This document shows, in pieces, positions 1-8,443 of a stretch of 64,000 nucleotides of DNA; the first letter of the stretch is position 1, and every line of letters starts with the position of its first letter. The position numbers and the translations under genes were made by a program. Source of the DNA: Hydrogenophaga sp. (lineage in GTDB: Bacteria; Pseudomonadota; Gammaproteobacteria; Burkholderiales; Burkholderiaceae_C); contig NZ_JAHBZK010000001.1 of assembly GCF_019635465.1 (NCBI RefSeq), positions 281,024-345,023 of the forward strand. The letters run 5' to 3'. The notes below the pieces were generated by a model, which was not told the origin of the DNA, made no database searches, and saw only the letters and a list, made by a program, of their open reading frames with translations.

Positions 1-2
1 AG

Positions 3-512
3 CTCGATGACGATCCCGCGGCAGGTGGCCATTTCGTGCTGCACACCGATGGCAGCGGGGCCGACGGCCTGATTCTTCGAGGCGGCGCCTTTCGCGACCG
101 CGAACCCGCCGACCCCCGTCACCGCTACCTTGAGATGGATGGCGCGGCCATCTTCAACTTCACCATCAAGCGCGTGCCGCCGCTCATTGCCGACACGCTG
201 GCACTGGCCGGCAAGGCGGTCGCCGACGTCGACGCCTACGTGCTTCACCAATCGAACCGTTTCATCATGAAGCACCTCATGAAGAAATGCGGCCTGCCGG
301 AAGACCGTGTGCCCATCTGCATCGAAGACAGCGGCAATTGTGGTGGCCCGTCGGTGGCGGTGGCCATGACGCAGCGCCTTGCAACCCCCGCCAAGGGCCA
401 GCGCATGCACTGGATGCTGCTCGGCTACGGCGTCGGCCTGTCCTGGGGATCGGCCCTGGTGCAGATCGACGATCGCACGCTGCTGCTGCACGACAACGGC
501 GACGGACTGTGA
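3..512 (+). CDS. 3-oxoacyl-ACP synthase III family protein (C-terminal part)
   Basis: The reading frame is already open at the left edge, so only the C-terminal ~169 residues are present. The visible part matches the FabH/KAS III thiolase fold: an HQSN motif in the position of the FabH active-site histidine (HQAN) and SGNCGGPS in the position of the GNTSAAS loop that carries the catalytic asparagine. The active-site cysteine would lie upstream of the window. KAS III enzymes condense an acyl-CoA or acyl-ACP with malonyl-ACP; the ACP gene 6 bp downstream suggests a dedicated carrier. The cluster context (GNAT, amidotransferase, acyl ligase) points to a specialised acyl-chain role rather than housekeeping fatty-acid initiation. 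This is inference, since FabH-like enzymes also act as acyltransferases. Confidence 0.82.
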   Translation, partial: LDDDPAAGGHFVLHTDGSGADGLILRGGAFRDREPADPRHRYLEMDGAAIFNFTIKRVPPLIADTLALAGKAVADVDAYVLHQSNRFIMKHLMKKCGLPEDRVPICIEDSGNCGGPSVAVAMTQRLATPAKGQRMHWMLLGYGVGLSWGSALVQIDDRTLLLHDNGDGL

Positions 513-518
513 CCTTCG

Positions 519-800
519 ATGGACCCCCACATGAGCAACCCGCCCAAGACGACCATTTCGACCGACGACGCGATGGCCATGATGGCCCAGTGTTTCAACG
601 TGGCAACGTCGACACTGCACCCGGCGCTGGAACGCGAGGCGATCCCGGACTGGGATTCCATGGGTGCGCTGATGTTGATTGCCGAACTGGACGAGCGCTT
701 CGGCATCGAGCTCACCGCAGACGTTTCGCGCGAGATGAAGCGCATCGGCGATGTGCTGGATTTCCTGCGAGCGCATGGGGCGCTGCGTGACACAGCCTGA
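519..800 (+). CDS. acyl carrier protein, first of two in the cluster
   Basis: This is a protein of about 93 residues with an ACP-like helical pattern and the motif DWDSMGAL, where the serine (residue 47 from this start) is the expected 4'-phosphopantetheine attachment site; DSM instead of the usual DSL is within normal variation. A second in-frame ATG at 531 gives an 89-residue protein and is equally possible, since neither start has a strong ribosome-binding site. It follows the KAS III gene by 6 bp and overlaps the start of the next gene, so it is probably co-translated and loaded with the product of the neighbouring synthase. The cognate phosphopantetheinyl transferase is not in view. Confidence 0.85.
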   Translation: MDPHMSNPPKTTISTDDAMAMMAQCFNVATSTLHPALEREAIPDWDSMGALMLIAELDERFGIELTADVSREMKRIGDVLDFLRAHGALRDTA

Positions 801-1935
801 GACCGACCCGGCCCCACCCGCGCGAGTACCCGGGTTGGCGGCGCTGGGTCGCCTTGTTGCGCGCAGTCTGGGCATCGACGTATCGACGCTCGAAGCAAGT
901 CTTCAGCCCGTGACCCTGGATGAGCTGCCCGACGTCACCGAGTTTCGGCGCACCCACCTGAGCCTGAGCGACGCCTGGGACGACCCAGGCTATCTGCAAT
1001 GGCGCTATCGCCTCGGCCGCGACCAGGGCGGCTTTGGTGAGTTGTGGCGCGTTCGAAGCCAGGGGCGCCTGCTCGCCATCCTCGGCCTGGAACAGATGGA
1101 GATCATGTTGCAGGGCGAGGTCACGCAGGGCGCGCAGGTGATGGACCTGCTGGTGCATCCCGATGCGCAGGAGTCCGGCCTCGGCGTCTGGATCAATCAG
1201 GCCCTGCTCGCGCGCCAGGCGTTCACCCTGGCCGTGGGCGCCAACCAGAATTCGGCCGGAATTGTGCGTCGGCTGTTTCTCCCGTTGGCGCCGCGGCTCA
1301 CGCTCACCCACCTGCTGGACCTGCGCCCGTTCGTGGAGCGTCGCTGGCCCCGACTGGCGCGGCTGCCTCTGGCGACGAGGCTCGCCAACGTGGGACTGGC
1401 GTGTTGGCGGTGGACCCTGCTGCGTCAGGGCGACCGCAACATTGCGCTGCACACGGTGACGCGGCTCGATTCACTGCCTGCAGAGGGCGGACACGGGCCG
1501 AACACTGTGCAGCGCCGCCATTCGGCTGACTACCTGCAACGACGCCTGTTCAACAATCCGCGCCGGGCGCTCTCGGTGCGCCTGGCCTCACGTGGCGAAG
1601 CCGTGATCGGTCTGATCGCCTGGGCGGTGGAGCACGACGACCTGGGTCGCCCCGAACTGCACATCGTCCACTGGCAACACGACCAGCCCGACACCTTCAT
1701 CGCGCTGTTGCAGGACGCAGTGCGGCAGGCCAACGCACTTCGCTGCACCTGCGTGCGCGTGCTCCTGCAAGACCAGGCGACACAGGACGCCGCCCTGCGC
1801 GTGGGCTTTCTGCACGCAAGACACGACCCGGGCCGCCCGTGCGGGGTTCAAGCCAGCGATGCCGATCTGGCGCAACGCCTGGCCCGCGCAACCTGGTCAC
1901 TGACCGATCTGACCGATGACAGCGATGGCTACTGA
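787..1935 (+). CDS. GNAT-fold N-acyltransferase-like protein
   Basis: This protein of about 382 residues shows a GNAT motif-A pattern (VMDLLVHPDAQESGLG, near residues 119-134), the usual acyl-CoA or acyl-ACP pyrophosphate loop. The remainder, about 220 residues, has no family I can name; it has the pattern of a second, degenerate GNAT-like half. The chosen GTG start at 787 overlaps the end of the ACP gene by 14 bp; an ATG at 775 in the same frame is an alternative. Placement directly after an ACP suggests it transfers the ACP-bound acyl group to an amine, as GNAT enzymes of O-antigen and exosortase-associated loci do. Substrate and product cannot be read from the sequence. Confidence 0.65.
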   Translation: MTQPETDPAPPARVPGLAALGRLVARSLGIDVSTLEASLQPVTLDELPDVTEFRRTHLSLSDAWDDPGYLQWRYRLGRDQGGFGELWRVRSQGRLLAILGLEQMEIMLQGEVTQGAQVMDLLVHPDAQESGLGVWINQALLARQAFTLAVGANQNSAGIVRRLFLPLAPRLTLTHLLDLRPFVERRWPRLARLPLATRLANVGLACWRWTLLRQGDRNIALHTVTRLDSLPAEGGHGPNTVQRRHSADYLQRRLFNNPRRALSVRLASRGEAVIGLIAWAVEHDDLGRPELHIVHWQHDQPDTFIALLQDAVRQANALRCTCVRVLLQDQATQDAALRVGFLHARHDPGRPCGVQASDADLAQRLARATWSLTDLTDDSDGY

Positions 1936-1962
1936 GACCCGCCACAGTGGCGCTGACTGACC

Positions 1963-3903
1963 ATGTGTGGCATTGCCGGTCTCTTCAACCCCGACCAGAC
2001 GCCCGACACAGGTGATCTGCGCGCCATGATCCGGGCCATCGCCCACCGCGGGCCCGATGGACAGGGCGTGTTCGTGTCGGGACCGGTAGGGCTTGCCCAC
2101 GCCAGGCTTGCCATCATCGATCCGCAAGGGGGTGCACAGCCCATGGCCAGCGCCGATGGCCAGGTACACCTCGTTTTCAACGGCGAGATCTTCAACTACC
2201 TGGAACTGCGCGAGACCTTGCGGGGGATGGGCCACCGCTTCGTCACCGAATCCGACACAGAGGTCTTGCTGCACGCCTACCTGGCCTGGGGAGACGCGTT
2301 CCTCACCCGACTCAATGGCCAGTTCGCGATCGGCTTGTGGGACGCGCGCCGACAACGGCTGCTGCTGGCACGCGACGGTGTCGGCATCCGGCCACTGTTC
2401 TGGACGCGCATGGGGCGCCGACTGGCCTTCGCATCGGAAGCCAAAGCCCTGTTCGCCCTGCCAGAGGTGCCCCGCCGGCTCGATGCGGCCGGCCTGGCGG
2501 GCACCTTTGGATGGTGGGCACCGGTGGCCCCGACCTCTGCCTTTGAGGGCATCCAGGTGCTCCCTCCCGGCCATTGCCTGGTCGTCGACGCGCAGGGCGA
2601 ATCGCTGCAACGCTGGTGGGACTGGTCGTTTCCGGACGTCGACCCCTTTGCCCCGGTCGATGAAGACGCGCTGGCCGACGAGTTGCACGCCTTGCTGGTC
2701 GATGCCGTTCGACTGCAACTGCGCGCCGATGTGCCGGTTGGCGCCTACCTGAGCGGCGGCCTGGACTCCTCGATCATCACGACGGTCATTCGCCGCCACA
2801 CCCAGACCCCGCTGCGCAGCTTCTCGCTGCGCTTCGACGATGCCGAATTCGACGAGGGCAGCGAGCAGCAGGCCATGGTGGACCACCTAGGCACCACCCA
2901 TTCCTCGATTGGTTGCAGCCGTCAGGACATCGCCGACGCCTTCGCGCGCACGGTCTGGCACGCCGAAACACCCCTGGTGCGCACCGCGCCGGCGCCCATG
3001 CTGCGGCTGGCCGACAGCGTGAGGGCCGCCGGCTACAAGGTCGTGCTCACCGGCGAAGGCGCCGACGAGGTGTTTGGCGGCTACGACCTGTTCAAGGAAG
3101 CACACATCCGGCGCTTTGTGGCGCGACAGCCCACATCGTCGCGACGCCGTCGTGCGGTTGAGCGGCTGTACCCCTGGATGAGCACATCGCCCACCGGGGC
3201 CAATGCCCTGTCGCAACACGTCTTCACGCACAGCAGCGTGCCCGCCGACGACCCCTGCTTTGCGCACCAGACGAGGCTGACCAGCACCCGCCGCGTTCAA
3301 GGCTTCTTCACGCGCGAATGGCAGGCCGCAATGGCACAGCACGACCCGGCCGCGCAGTGGCGACAGCAGGTGCCAGCCGGCTTCGGGCAATGGCAAGCCT
3401 TGCAGCGCGACCAGTACGTCGAAGCGCACACCCTGATGAGCGGGTATTTGCTGGCTGCCCAAGGCGACCGGATGGCCATGGCGGCCTCGATCGAAGGGCG
3501 CTACCCCTACCTCGACCCACGCGTGCTGGCATTTGCCGCCCGGCTGCCCGTGCGTCTGAAGTTGCGCGGCCTGCGCGAAAAGCTGTTGCTGCGCAAAGCC
3601 TTCGCGCACGAATTGCCGGCGCACATCGGCCAACGCGTCAAACAACCCTACCGCTCGCCCGACAGCGCCAGCTTCTTTGCAGAGGGCAAGGCGCTGCCAT
3701 GGGTGGCCGATCTGCTGAGCGAGGGCAGCCTGCGCGAGGCCTCGCTGTTCGATCCGGTCGCTGTGTCACGTCTGTCCGCCAAATGTGCCGCGGGCCGCGC
3801 CATCGGTTTCGCCGACAACATGGCCTTCGTTGGCGTGCTGTCCACCATGCTGCTGCACCGGCAGTTCGTGAGCGCAGATCTGCCGGCACCGGAGTTGGCA
3901 TGA
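1963..3903 (+). CDS. asnB: asparagine synthase (glutamine-hydrolysing) family amidotransferase
   Basis: A full-length 646-residue class II glutamine amidotransferase. It begins MCGIAG, so Cys2 is the N-terminal nucleophile that hydrolyses glutamine; RGPDG, the FNGEIFNY loop and SDTEV follow in the glutaminase domain. The synthetase domain carries the ATP-pyrophosphatase loop SGGLDSS from residue 264. Family members activate a carboxylate as an acyl-adenylate and amidate it with channelled ammonia. Overlap of its stop with the next ATG (ATGA) and its position between acyl-transfer genes suggest that it amidates a non-aspartate carboxylate, as proposed for AsnB homologues in exopolysaccharide and exosortase loci. 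True asparagine synthesis cannot be excluded. Confidence 0.92.
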   Translation: MCGIAGLFNPDQTPDTGDLRAMIRAIAHRGPDGQGVFVSGPVGLAHARLAIIDPQGGAQPMASADGQVHLVFNGEIFNYLELRETLRGMGHRFVTESDTEVLLHAYLAWGDAFLTRLNGQFAIGLWDARRQRLLLARDGVGIRPLFWTRMGRRLAFASEAKALFALPEVPRRLDAAGLAGTFGWWAPVAPTSAFEGIQVLPPGHCLVVDAQGESLQRWWDWSFPDVDPFAPVDEDALADELHALLVDAVRLQLRADVPVGAYLSGGLDSSIITTVIRRHTQTPLRSFSLRFDDAEFDEGSEQQAMVDHLGTTHSSIGCSRQDIADAFARTVWHAETPLVRTAPAPMLRLADSVRAAGYKVVLTGEGADEVFGGYDLFKEAHIRRFVARQPTSSRRRRAVERLYPWMSTSPTGANALSQHVFTHSSVPADDPCFAHQTRLTSTRRVQGFFTREWQAAMAQHDPAAQWRQQVPAGFGQWQALQRDQYVEAHTLMSGYLLAAQGDRMAMAASIEGRYPYLDPRVLAFAARLPVRLKLRGLREKLLLRKAFAHELPAHIGQRVKQPYRSPDSASFFAEGKALPWVADLLSEGSLREASLFDPVAVSRLSAKCAAGRAIGFADNMAFVGVLSTMLLHRQFVSADLPAPELA

Positions 3904-5429
3904 ACGGCACGCAAACCAACGGCCCCCTGATGCACAGCGCGTTCGAGGCCCTCGCCCTGACGCAGCCTGACAAGACCGCGCTGGTAGCGGGCGAGCGCCA
4001 GGTGAGCTACGGTGCCTTGGCCCGCCTGGCGCAGGGCATGGCCGACAGCCTGCGCGAAGCCGGTATTGCCCCGGGCGACAGGGTGGTGGTGTTGCTCGAC
4101 GGTGGCATCGACTACGTGGCCGCTCTCTACGGCGTGCTCGCCCTGGGCGCGGTGGCCGTGCCGTTGGGTCCGCAGACGCGCGCGGCGAAGCTCTCGCATG
4201 TCTTGAGCGACACGGGCGCGCGCGCGCTGCTCACCCAGGCCACGCTGGCCAACGTCTGGGCAGGGGCGCTGCCCGAGCAGGGAACGCCACCCATGGTCTG
4301 GTGCCTGGGCGAGACTCCCGCACCGGCAAGACCCTGGCCCGCACCGGCCCACACGTTCCAGGGTTTTGACTCGCCGCGCAGCCCCGATGAACTGGCGGTG
4401 CTCATCTACACCTCCGGCACCACCGGCAACCCCAAAGGCGTGATGCTGACCCACGCCAACATGCTCGCAGCGTGGCGCGTTGCCCAGTCTTACCTGCAGT
4501 TTCGCGACGACGACGTGATCGGCTTGGCCTTGCCGCCCAGCTTCAGCTACGGGCTCTATCACATCGTCATGGGCCTGGGCCTGGGCGCCACAGTGGTGCT
4601 GGAAAACACGGCCGCCTTTCCCGTGCGACTGCTGCAGCGACTGGCATCCCAGCGCGTGACCGTGTTCCCCGCGGTACCCATGCTCTGGGCCAGTCTGCTG
4701 GCGCAGGACATGGCAGCCCACGACCTGTCGGCGCTGCGCCTGATCACCAATGCCGGCGCCGCCTTGCCACCGGCCCACGCACTAATGCTTCAGCAACGAC
4801 TGCCGGGCGCACGCCTGTTGCTGATGTACGGCCTGACCGAATGCATGCGCGCGAGCTACCTGCCCCACGATGAGTTGGCGCGCCGCCCCGACAGCGTCGG
4901 TCGGGGCCTGCCCTTTCAAGAACACTGGCTGCAGGACGAGCACGGCCAGCGACTGCCACCCGGCAGCACGGGCGAGCTGGTGGTGCAAGGGGCGCACGTG
5001 AGCGTGGGCTACTGGAACGCACCGGCCGCGACCGCCGGGCGCATCGGCGCCGGCCCCGACGGCACACGCATCCTGCGCACGGGCGACGTTTTTCGCAGCG
5101 ACGAAGAGGGCTGGCTGTATTGCGTGGGGCGGGTCGACGACATCTTCAAGTCCCGCGGCGAAAAGGTCAGTCCCCAGGAGGTCGAGCACGCCATCTGCGA
5201 GTTGCCGGCCGTGCTCGAAGCCGCCGTCACCAGCATGCCCGACGAGCGTCTGGGCCTGGCCGTGCGCGCCTTCGTGCAATTGCGCCCTGGCGCTGCACTC
5301 AGCGAGCGCGAGGTCATCCGCCATTGCCAGGCACGACTGGAGAGCTGGCTGGTTCCCAGGCTGGTCAGCTTCGTGACCGAGCTGCCCCGTACCGAGTCGG
5401 GCAAGCTGCGCCGCCGGGACCTGGCCTGA
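3900..5429 (+). CDS. AMP-dependent acyl ligase (ANL superfamily)
   Basis: This 509-residue protein is an adenylate-forming ligase. It shows the P-loop YTSGTTGNPKG near residues 170-180, the YGLTE motif, the hinge-region pattern TGDVFRSDEEGWLYCVGR, and the C-terminal lysine context in RTESGKLRRRDL. It activates a carboxylic acid as an acyl-AMP and passes it to CoA or an ACP thiol. The ATG at 3900 overlaps the asnB stop (ATGA), which fixes the start; an ACP gene follows 55 bp downstream and is the likely acceptor. The closest functional analogue I recognise is the acyl ligase of exosortase-A-associated clusters, on organisation rather than on a search. The substrate is unknown. Confidence 0.9.
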   Translation: MNGTQTNGPLMHSAFEALALTQPDKTALVAGERQVSYGALARLAQGMADSLREAGIAPGDRVVVLLDGGIDYVAALYGVLALGAVAVPLGPQTRAAKLSHVLSDTGARALLTQATLANVWAGALPEQGTPPMVWCLGETPAPARPWPAPAHTFQGFDSPRSPDELAVLIYTSGTTGNPKGVMLTHANMLAAWRVAQSYLQFRDDDVIGLALPPSFSYGLYHIVMGLGLGATVVLENTAAFPVRLLQRLASQRVTVFPAVPMLWASLLAQDMAAHDLSALRLITNAGAALPPAHALMLQQRLPGARLLLMYGLTECMRASYLPHDELARRPDSVGRGLPFQEHWLQDEHGQRLPPGSTGELVVQGAHVSVGYWNAPAATAGRIGAGPDGTRILRTGDVFRSDEEGWLYCVGRVDDIFKSRGEKVSPQEVEHAICELPAVLEAAVTSMPDERLGLAVRAFVQLRPGAALSEREVIRHCQARLESWLVPRLVSFVTELPRTESGKLRRRDLA

Positions 5430-5484
5430 CCTTCACCGTCTTCCTCTCACCACTTTCTCACCACTTGTTCACCACAGGCCGACC

Positions 5485-5742
5485 ATGAACACCATCCGAC
5501 AAGACGTCCGACGCTACATCGAAGAGAACCTGCTGCTTGGCGCGGGCGCCCGTCTGCCAGAAGACGCCGACTCCTTTCTCGAATACCAGATCCTCGACTC
5601 CACCGGCTTCCTGGAGCTGGTGGCTCACCTCGAGGAGACCTACGGCATCAAGGTCGGCGACGACGAAATGGTGCCCGAGAACCTCGACTCGCTCGCCGCC
5701 ATCGAGGCCTTCGTGCTGCGCAAGCAAGAGGCCGCGCAATGA
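5485..5742 (+). CDS. acyl carrier protein, second of the cluster
   Basis: An 85-residue acidic ACP with the phosphopantetheine site ILDSTGFLEL (Ser39). It is divergent from the ACP encoded at 519-800, so the two are not recent duplicates and may serve different partners: this one sits between an acyl ligase and an NAD-synthetase-like enzyme. Its stop overlaps the next start (ATGA at 5739), indicating translational coupling. A plausible role is to carry the acyl group activated by the upstream ligase while it is amidated or transferred. Similar stand-alone ACPs beside AMP ligases occur in surface-glycan modification loci. Confidence 0.9.
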   Translation: MNTIRQDVRRYIEENLLLGAGARLPEDADSFLEYQILDSTGFLELVAHLEETYGIKVGDDEMVPENLDSLAAIEAFVLRKQEAAQ

Positions 5743-6713
5743 GCCATCAAGCCCTGGGGCCAGCGTGCCTGAGCATCGACTACGAGACCGAACTGCAACG
5801 CATCGCGGCCTGGATGCCACAGGTGTTGACGCAGAAGCTGCGCCGCCGTGGGCTCGTGGTGGCCATCAGCGGCGGCATCGACAGCTCGGTGTGCGCCGCA
5901 CTGGCCGTGCACGCCCTGGGCCCGAAGCGCGTGTTCGGCCTGCTCATGCCCGAGCGCGACTCCAGCGGCACCAGCACGGCGCGCGGGCGGCTGCTGGCGC
6001 AGCACCTGGGCATCGAGCACACGGTGCACGACATTGCACCGGCGCTGGAGGCCCTGGGTTGCTACACCCAGCGCGACGAGGCCATTCGGCGTGTGGTGCC
6101 CGCGTATGGCGAAGGCTGGAAGAACAAGATCGTGATCGCCGGCGGCGTTGATGGCGGCATCAACTACTTCAAGCTGGTGGTGCGCTCACCCGACGGTGAA
6201 CAGCAAAGCGTTCGCCTGCCGCTGCGCGAGTACCTGCAGATCGTCGCCGCCACCAACTTCAAGCAGCGCGTGCGCAAGACCCTGGACTATTTCCACGCCG
6301 ACCGTTTGAACTACGCCGTGGTGGGCACGCCCAACCGGCTCGAGTACGACCAGGGTTTCTTCGTGAAGAACGGTGACGGCGCCGCCGACATCAAGCCGAT
6401 CGCCCACCTCTACAAGACACAGGTCTATGCGATGGCGCGTCACATGGCATTGCCCGACGAGATCTGCAACGCCGTGCCGACCACCGACACCTACTCGCTT
6501 CCACAGGGTCAGGACGAGTTCTACTTTGCGCTGCCCTACGCACAGATGGACCTCGCGCTGTGGGCACTGAACCACCAGCGCAGCGCCGACGAACTGGCAA
6601 CGGCGCTGGGCATCACCGCGGCGCAGGCAGCACGGGTCTTCGACGACATCCGTGCCAAGCGCCGCGCCACCGAGTACCTGGCCGGTGCGGCCGAGCTGAT
6701 GCCCGACGCCTGA
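5739..6713 (+). CDS. NAD synthetase-like ATP pyrophosphatase
   Basis: This 324-residue protein has the PP-loop SGGIDSS at residues 44-50 and a C-terminal half resembling NadE (GFFVKNGDGAADIKP corresponds to the NadE FTKYGDGxxDI segment; the PTTDTYS segment matches the end of the NadE active site). There is no nitrilase/glutaminase domain, so any ammonia must be free or come from a partner. Location at the end of a coupled acyl/amide cluster makes housekeeping NAD synthesis less likely; NadE-like proteins in O-antigen loci are thought to form amides on sugar acids or acyl groups. An insertion around residues 110-150, relative to NadE as I remember it, may reflect a changed substrate. Confidence 0.8.
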   Translation: MSHQALGPACLSIDYETELQRIAAWMPQVLTQKLRRRGLVVAISGGIDSSVCAALAVHALGPKRVFGLLMPERDSSGTSTARGRLLAQHLGIEHTVHDIAPALEALGCYTQRDEAIRRVVPAYGEGWKNKIVIAGGVDGGINYFKLVVRSPDGEQQSVRLPLREYLQIVAATNFKQRVRKTLDYFHADRLNYAVVGTPNRLEYDQGFFVKNGDGAADIKPIAHLYKTQVYAMARHMALPDEICNAVPTTDTYSLPQGQDEFYFALPYAQMDLALWALNHQRSADELATALGITAAQAARVFDDIRAKRRATEYLAGAAELMPDA

Positions 6714-6738
6714 GGGCGCGCCCCGAGCCAAAACACGG

Positions 6739-7665
6739 TCAGAGCGCGCGCACTGTCCAGGTGTCGTTGAGCACAGGCAAGTCGCGCAGCTTGGCCACCG
6801 CCATGTCGACGAACAGGCGCACCTTGGCAGCGGCTTTGCGGCCTGCCGGGTAGACCAGTTGCACCGGGATGGGCGGCGGCTCGTGATCGACCATCACCAG
6901 CCGCAAGCGGCCCGCCATCACGTCGTCGGCAACCTGGTAGGACAGGGCCCGGGTGAGGCCACGTCCGGCCACCGCGGCGGCGATGGCCATTTCGCCGGTG
7001 TTGGCCACCAACGGTGTCTGCACCTCGACCGCCGCACGCTCGCCATCCGGAAACAGCGCCCAGGGCGCGCTGGCCGCGCCCATGGGCGTGAACCCGATGC
7101 CCACGTGTCCGGCCAGATCAGCCAGGCTACGCGGCTCGCCGTTCGCGGCCAGGTACTCGGGCGAGGCCACCATCACGCGCCGCACCGTGCCCACGCGCAC
7201 CGCCGTCAGGCCGGAGTCGGGCAGGTGCGCAATGCGCACCGCCACGTCGTAACCCTCGTCAACGAGGTGCACGATGCGATCGACGAACAGGGTGCGCACC
7301 TGCACCTTGGCGTGGCTGGCCAGAAAGGCCAGCACCAGCGGCGTGATGTGCAAGCGCCCGAACATCGACGAGGCGGTGACCGACAGCAGCCCCTGGGGTT
7401 CGCGAAAGGAGCCGCCGGCCACGGCCTCGGCCTCGTCGAGCTCGGCGAGCAGGCGACGGCAATCGGCCAGAAAGCGCTCGCCCACGTCGGTGAATCGCAC
7501 CCGGCGCGTGGTGCGCACCAGCAGTTGCGCGCCGATGCGCGCCTCGAGCTGGTCCACCGCCCGCGTGACGGCCGGCGCCGAGTGGCCCAGGCGGCGGGCC
7601 GCGCCGGCCAGGTTGCCGGCGTCGGCGACAGCCACCAGCACGCGCATGTGATCGATTCGGTCCAT
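6739..7665 (-). CDS. LysR-family transcriptional regulator
   Basis: A 308-residue regulator with the N-terminal LysR winged helix (residues 1-60, including GNLAGAARRLGHSAPAVTRAVDQLEAR) and a periplasmic-binding-protein-like effector domain. It belongs by pattern to the subgroup of short-chain-type LysR regulators common beside GST or reductase genes. The ATG at 7665 is chosen because the helix-turn-helix then starts at the usual distance; the frame is open for a further 260 codons upstream, but that part lies over the divergent gene. It is divergently transcribed from a glutathione transferase gene and an 18-bp palindrome lies just upstream, so it probably controls both itself and that gene. 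Confidence 0.9.
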   Translation of the reverse strand: MDRIDHMRVLVAVADAGNLAGAARRLGHSAPAVTRAVDQLEARIGAQLLVRTTRRVRFTDVGERFLADCRRLLAELDEAEAVAGGSFREPQGLLSVTASSMFGRLHITPLVLAFLASHAKVQVRTLFVDRIVHLVDEGYDVAVRIAHLPDSGLTAVRVGTVRRVMVASPEYLAANGEPRSLADLAGHVGIGFTPMGAASAPWALFPDGERAAVEVQTPLVANTGEMAIAAAVAGRGLTRALSYQVADDVMAGRLRLVMVDHEPPPIPVQLVYPAGRKAAAKVRLFVDMAVAKLRDLPVLNDTWTVRAL

Positions 7666-7671
7666 GGTTCT

Positions 7672-7689
7672 TGCATTCTGTGGAATGCA
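7672..7689. promoter_or_regulatory. LysR-type operator palindrome
   Basis: A perfect 7-bp inverted repeat, TGCATTC-TGTG-GAATGCA, lies 7 bp upstream of the LysR gene start and 100 bp upstream of the divergent GST gene. It satisfies the T-N11-A rule of LysR-type recognition sites. No other palindrome of this quality is seen in the intergenic region. Binding here would fit autorepression plus inducer-dependent activation of the GST gene. Confidence 0.6.
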
Positions 7690-7788
7690 CAAATGTGAAT
7701 GGCGGGGATTCTGTTCGTGCCGCGGAATTTCTACAGTGCACCCCACCCATGAACCACCCCGACGATGGGGTTTCGCACCGGAGCCGAC

Positions 7789-8430
7789 ATGCCACCTCTC
7801 GCCACACCCCGCCCCGCACAGCCTCTGCGTCTGCACCGTTTTGCCCTGTCGGGCCACGCCCACCGTGTTGAACTGATGCTCAACCTGCTCGACCTGCCGT
7901 ACGAATGCGTGGACGTGGACCTGACGCAGGGCGCACACCTGCAGCCCGCATTCCTGCAGCTCAACCCCTTCGCCCAGGTGCCGGTGCTCGAAGACGGCGA
8001 GACCGTGCTGCCCGACAGCAACGCCATCCTGCTCTACTTGGTCGAGCGCTACGACCCCGAGGGCCCGTGGTGGCCGAGCGACGTGCAGCAACGCGCGCAG
8101 GTGCAGCGTTGGTTCAGCGTCGCCGCCGGCCCCCTGGCCAGCGGCCCCGCGGCCGCCCGCATTGCCCGCCTGTTCGGTCGCCCCGACGACCCGCGCGCCC
8201 ACGAGATCGCCGCGCTGCTGCTGCAACGCATGCAGGCCCATCTGAGCCAGCGCGACTGGCTGGTGGGCGACGGTCCGACGCTGGCCGATGTGTCGCTGTA
8301 CACCTACACCGCACACGCGCCCGAAGGGGGCGTGTCGCTCGCGCCTTACCCGGCGGTGCGCGACTGGCTGGCCCGCGTCGAGCGGCTGCCCCGCTTCGTA
8401 CCCATGGCGCGCAAAGCGGCGTCGGCCTGA
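7789..8430 (+). CDS. glutathione S-transferase family protein
   Basis: A 213-residue GST. The N-terminal thioredoxin-like half carries the NPFAQVPVLEDGE segment with the cis-proline of the glutathione site and the DSNAI motif that binds the gamma-glutamyl group; the C-terminal helical half contains the conserved N-capping box (GPTLADVSLYTYT). The start at 7789 is preferred over the in-frame ATG at 7765 because GGAG lies 5 nt upstream. Divergent from the LysR gene, and followed 13 bp later by a PPOX-fold gene with which it is probably co-transcribed, suggesting a detoxification or electrophile-response unit. Confidence 0.9.
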   Translation: MPPLATPRPAQPLRLHRFALSGHAHRVELMLNLLDLPYECVDVDLTQGAHLQPAFLQLNPFAQVPVLEDGETVLPDSNAILLYLVERYDPEGPWWPSDVQQRAQVQRWFSVAAGPLASGPAAARIARLFGRPDDPRAHEIAALLLQRMQAHLSQRDWLVGDGPTLADVSLYTYTAHAPEGGVSLAPYPAVRDWLARVERLPRFVPMARKAASA

Positions 8431-8443
8431 CAGCGGCGGCAGC

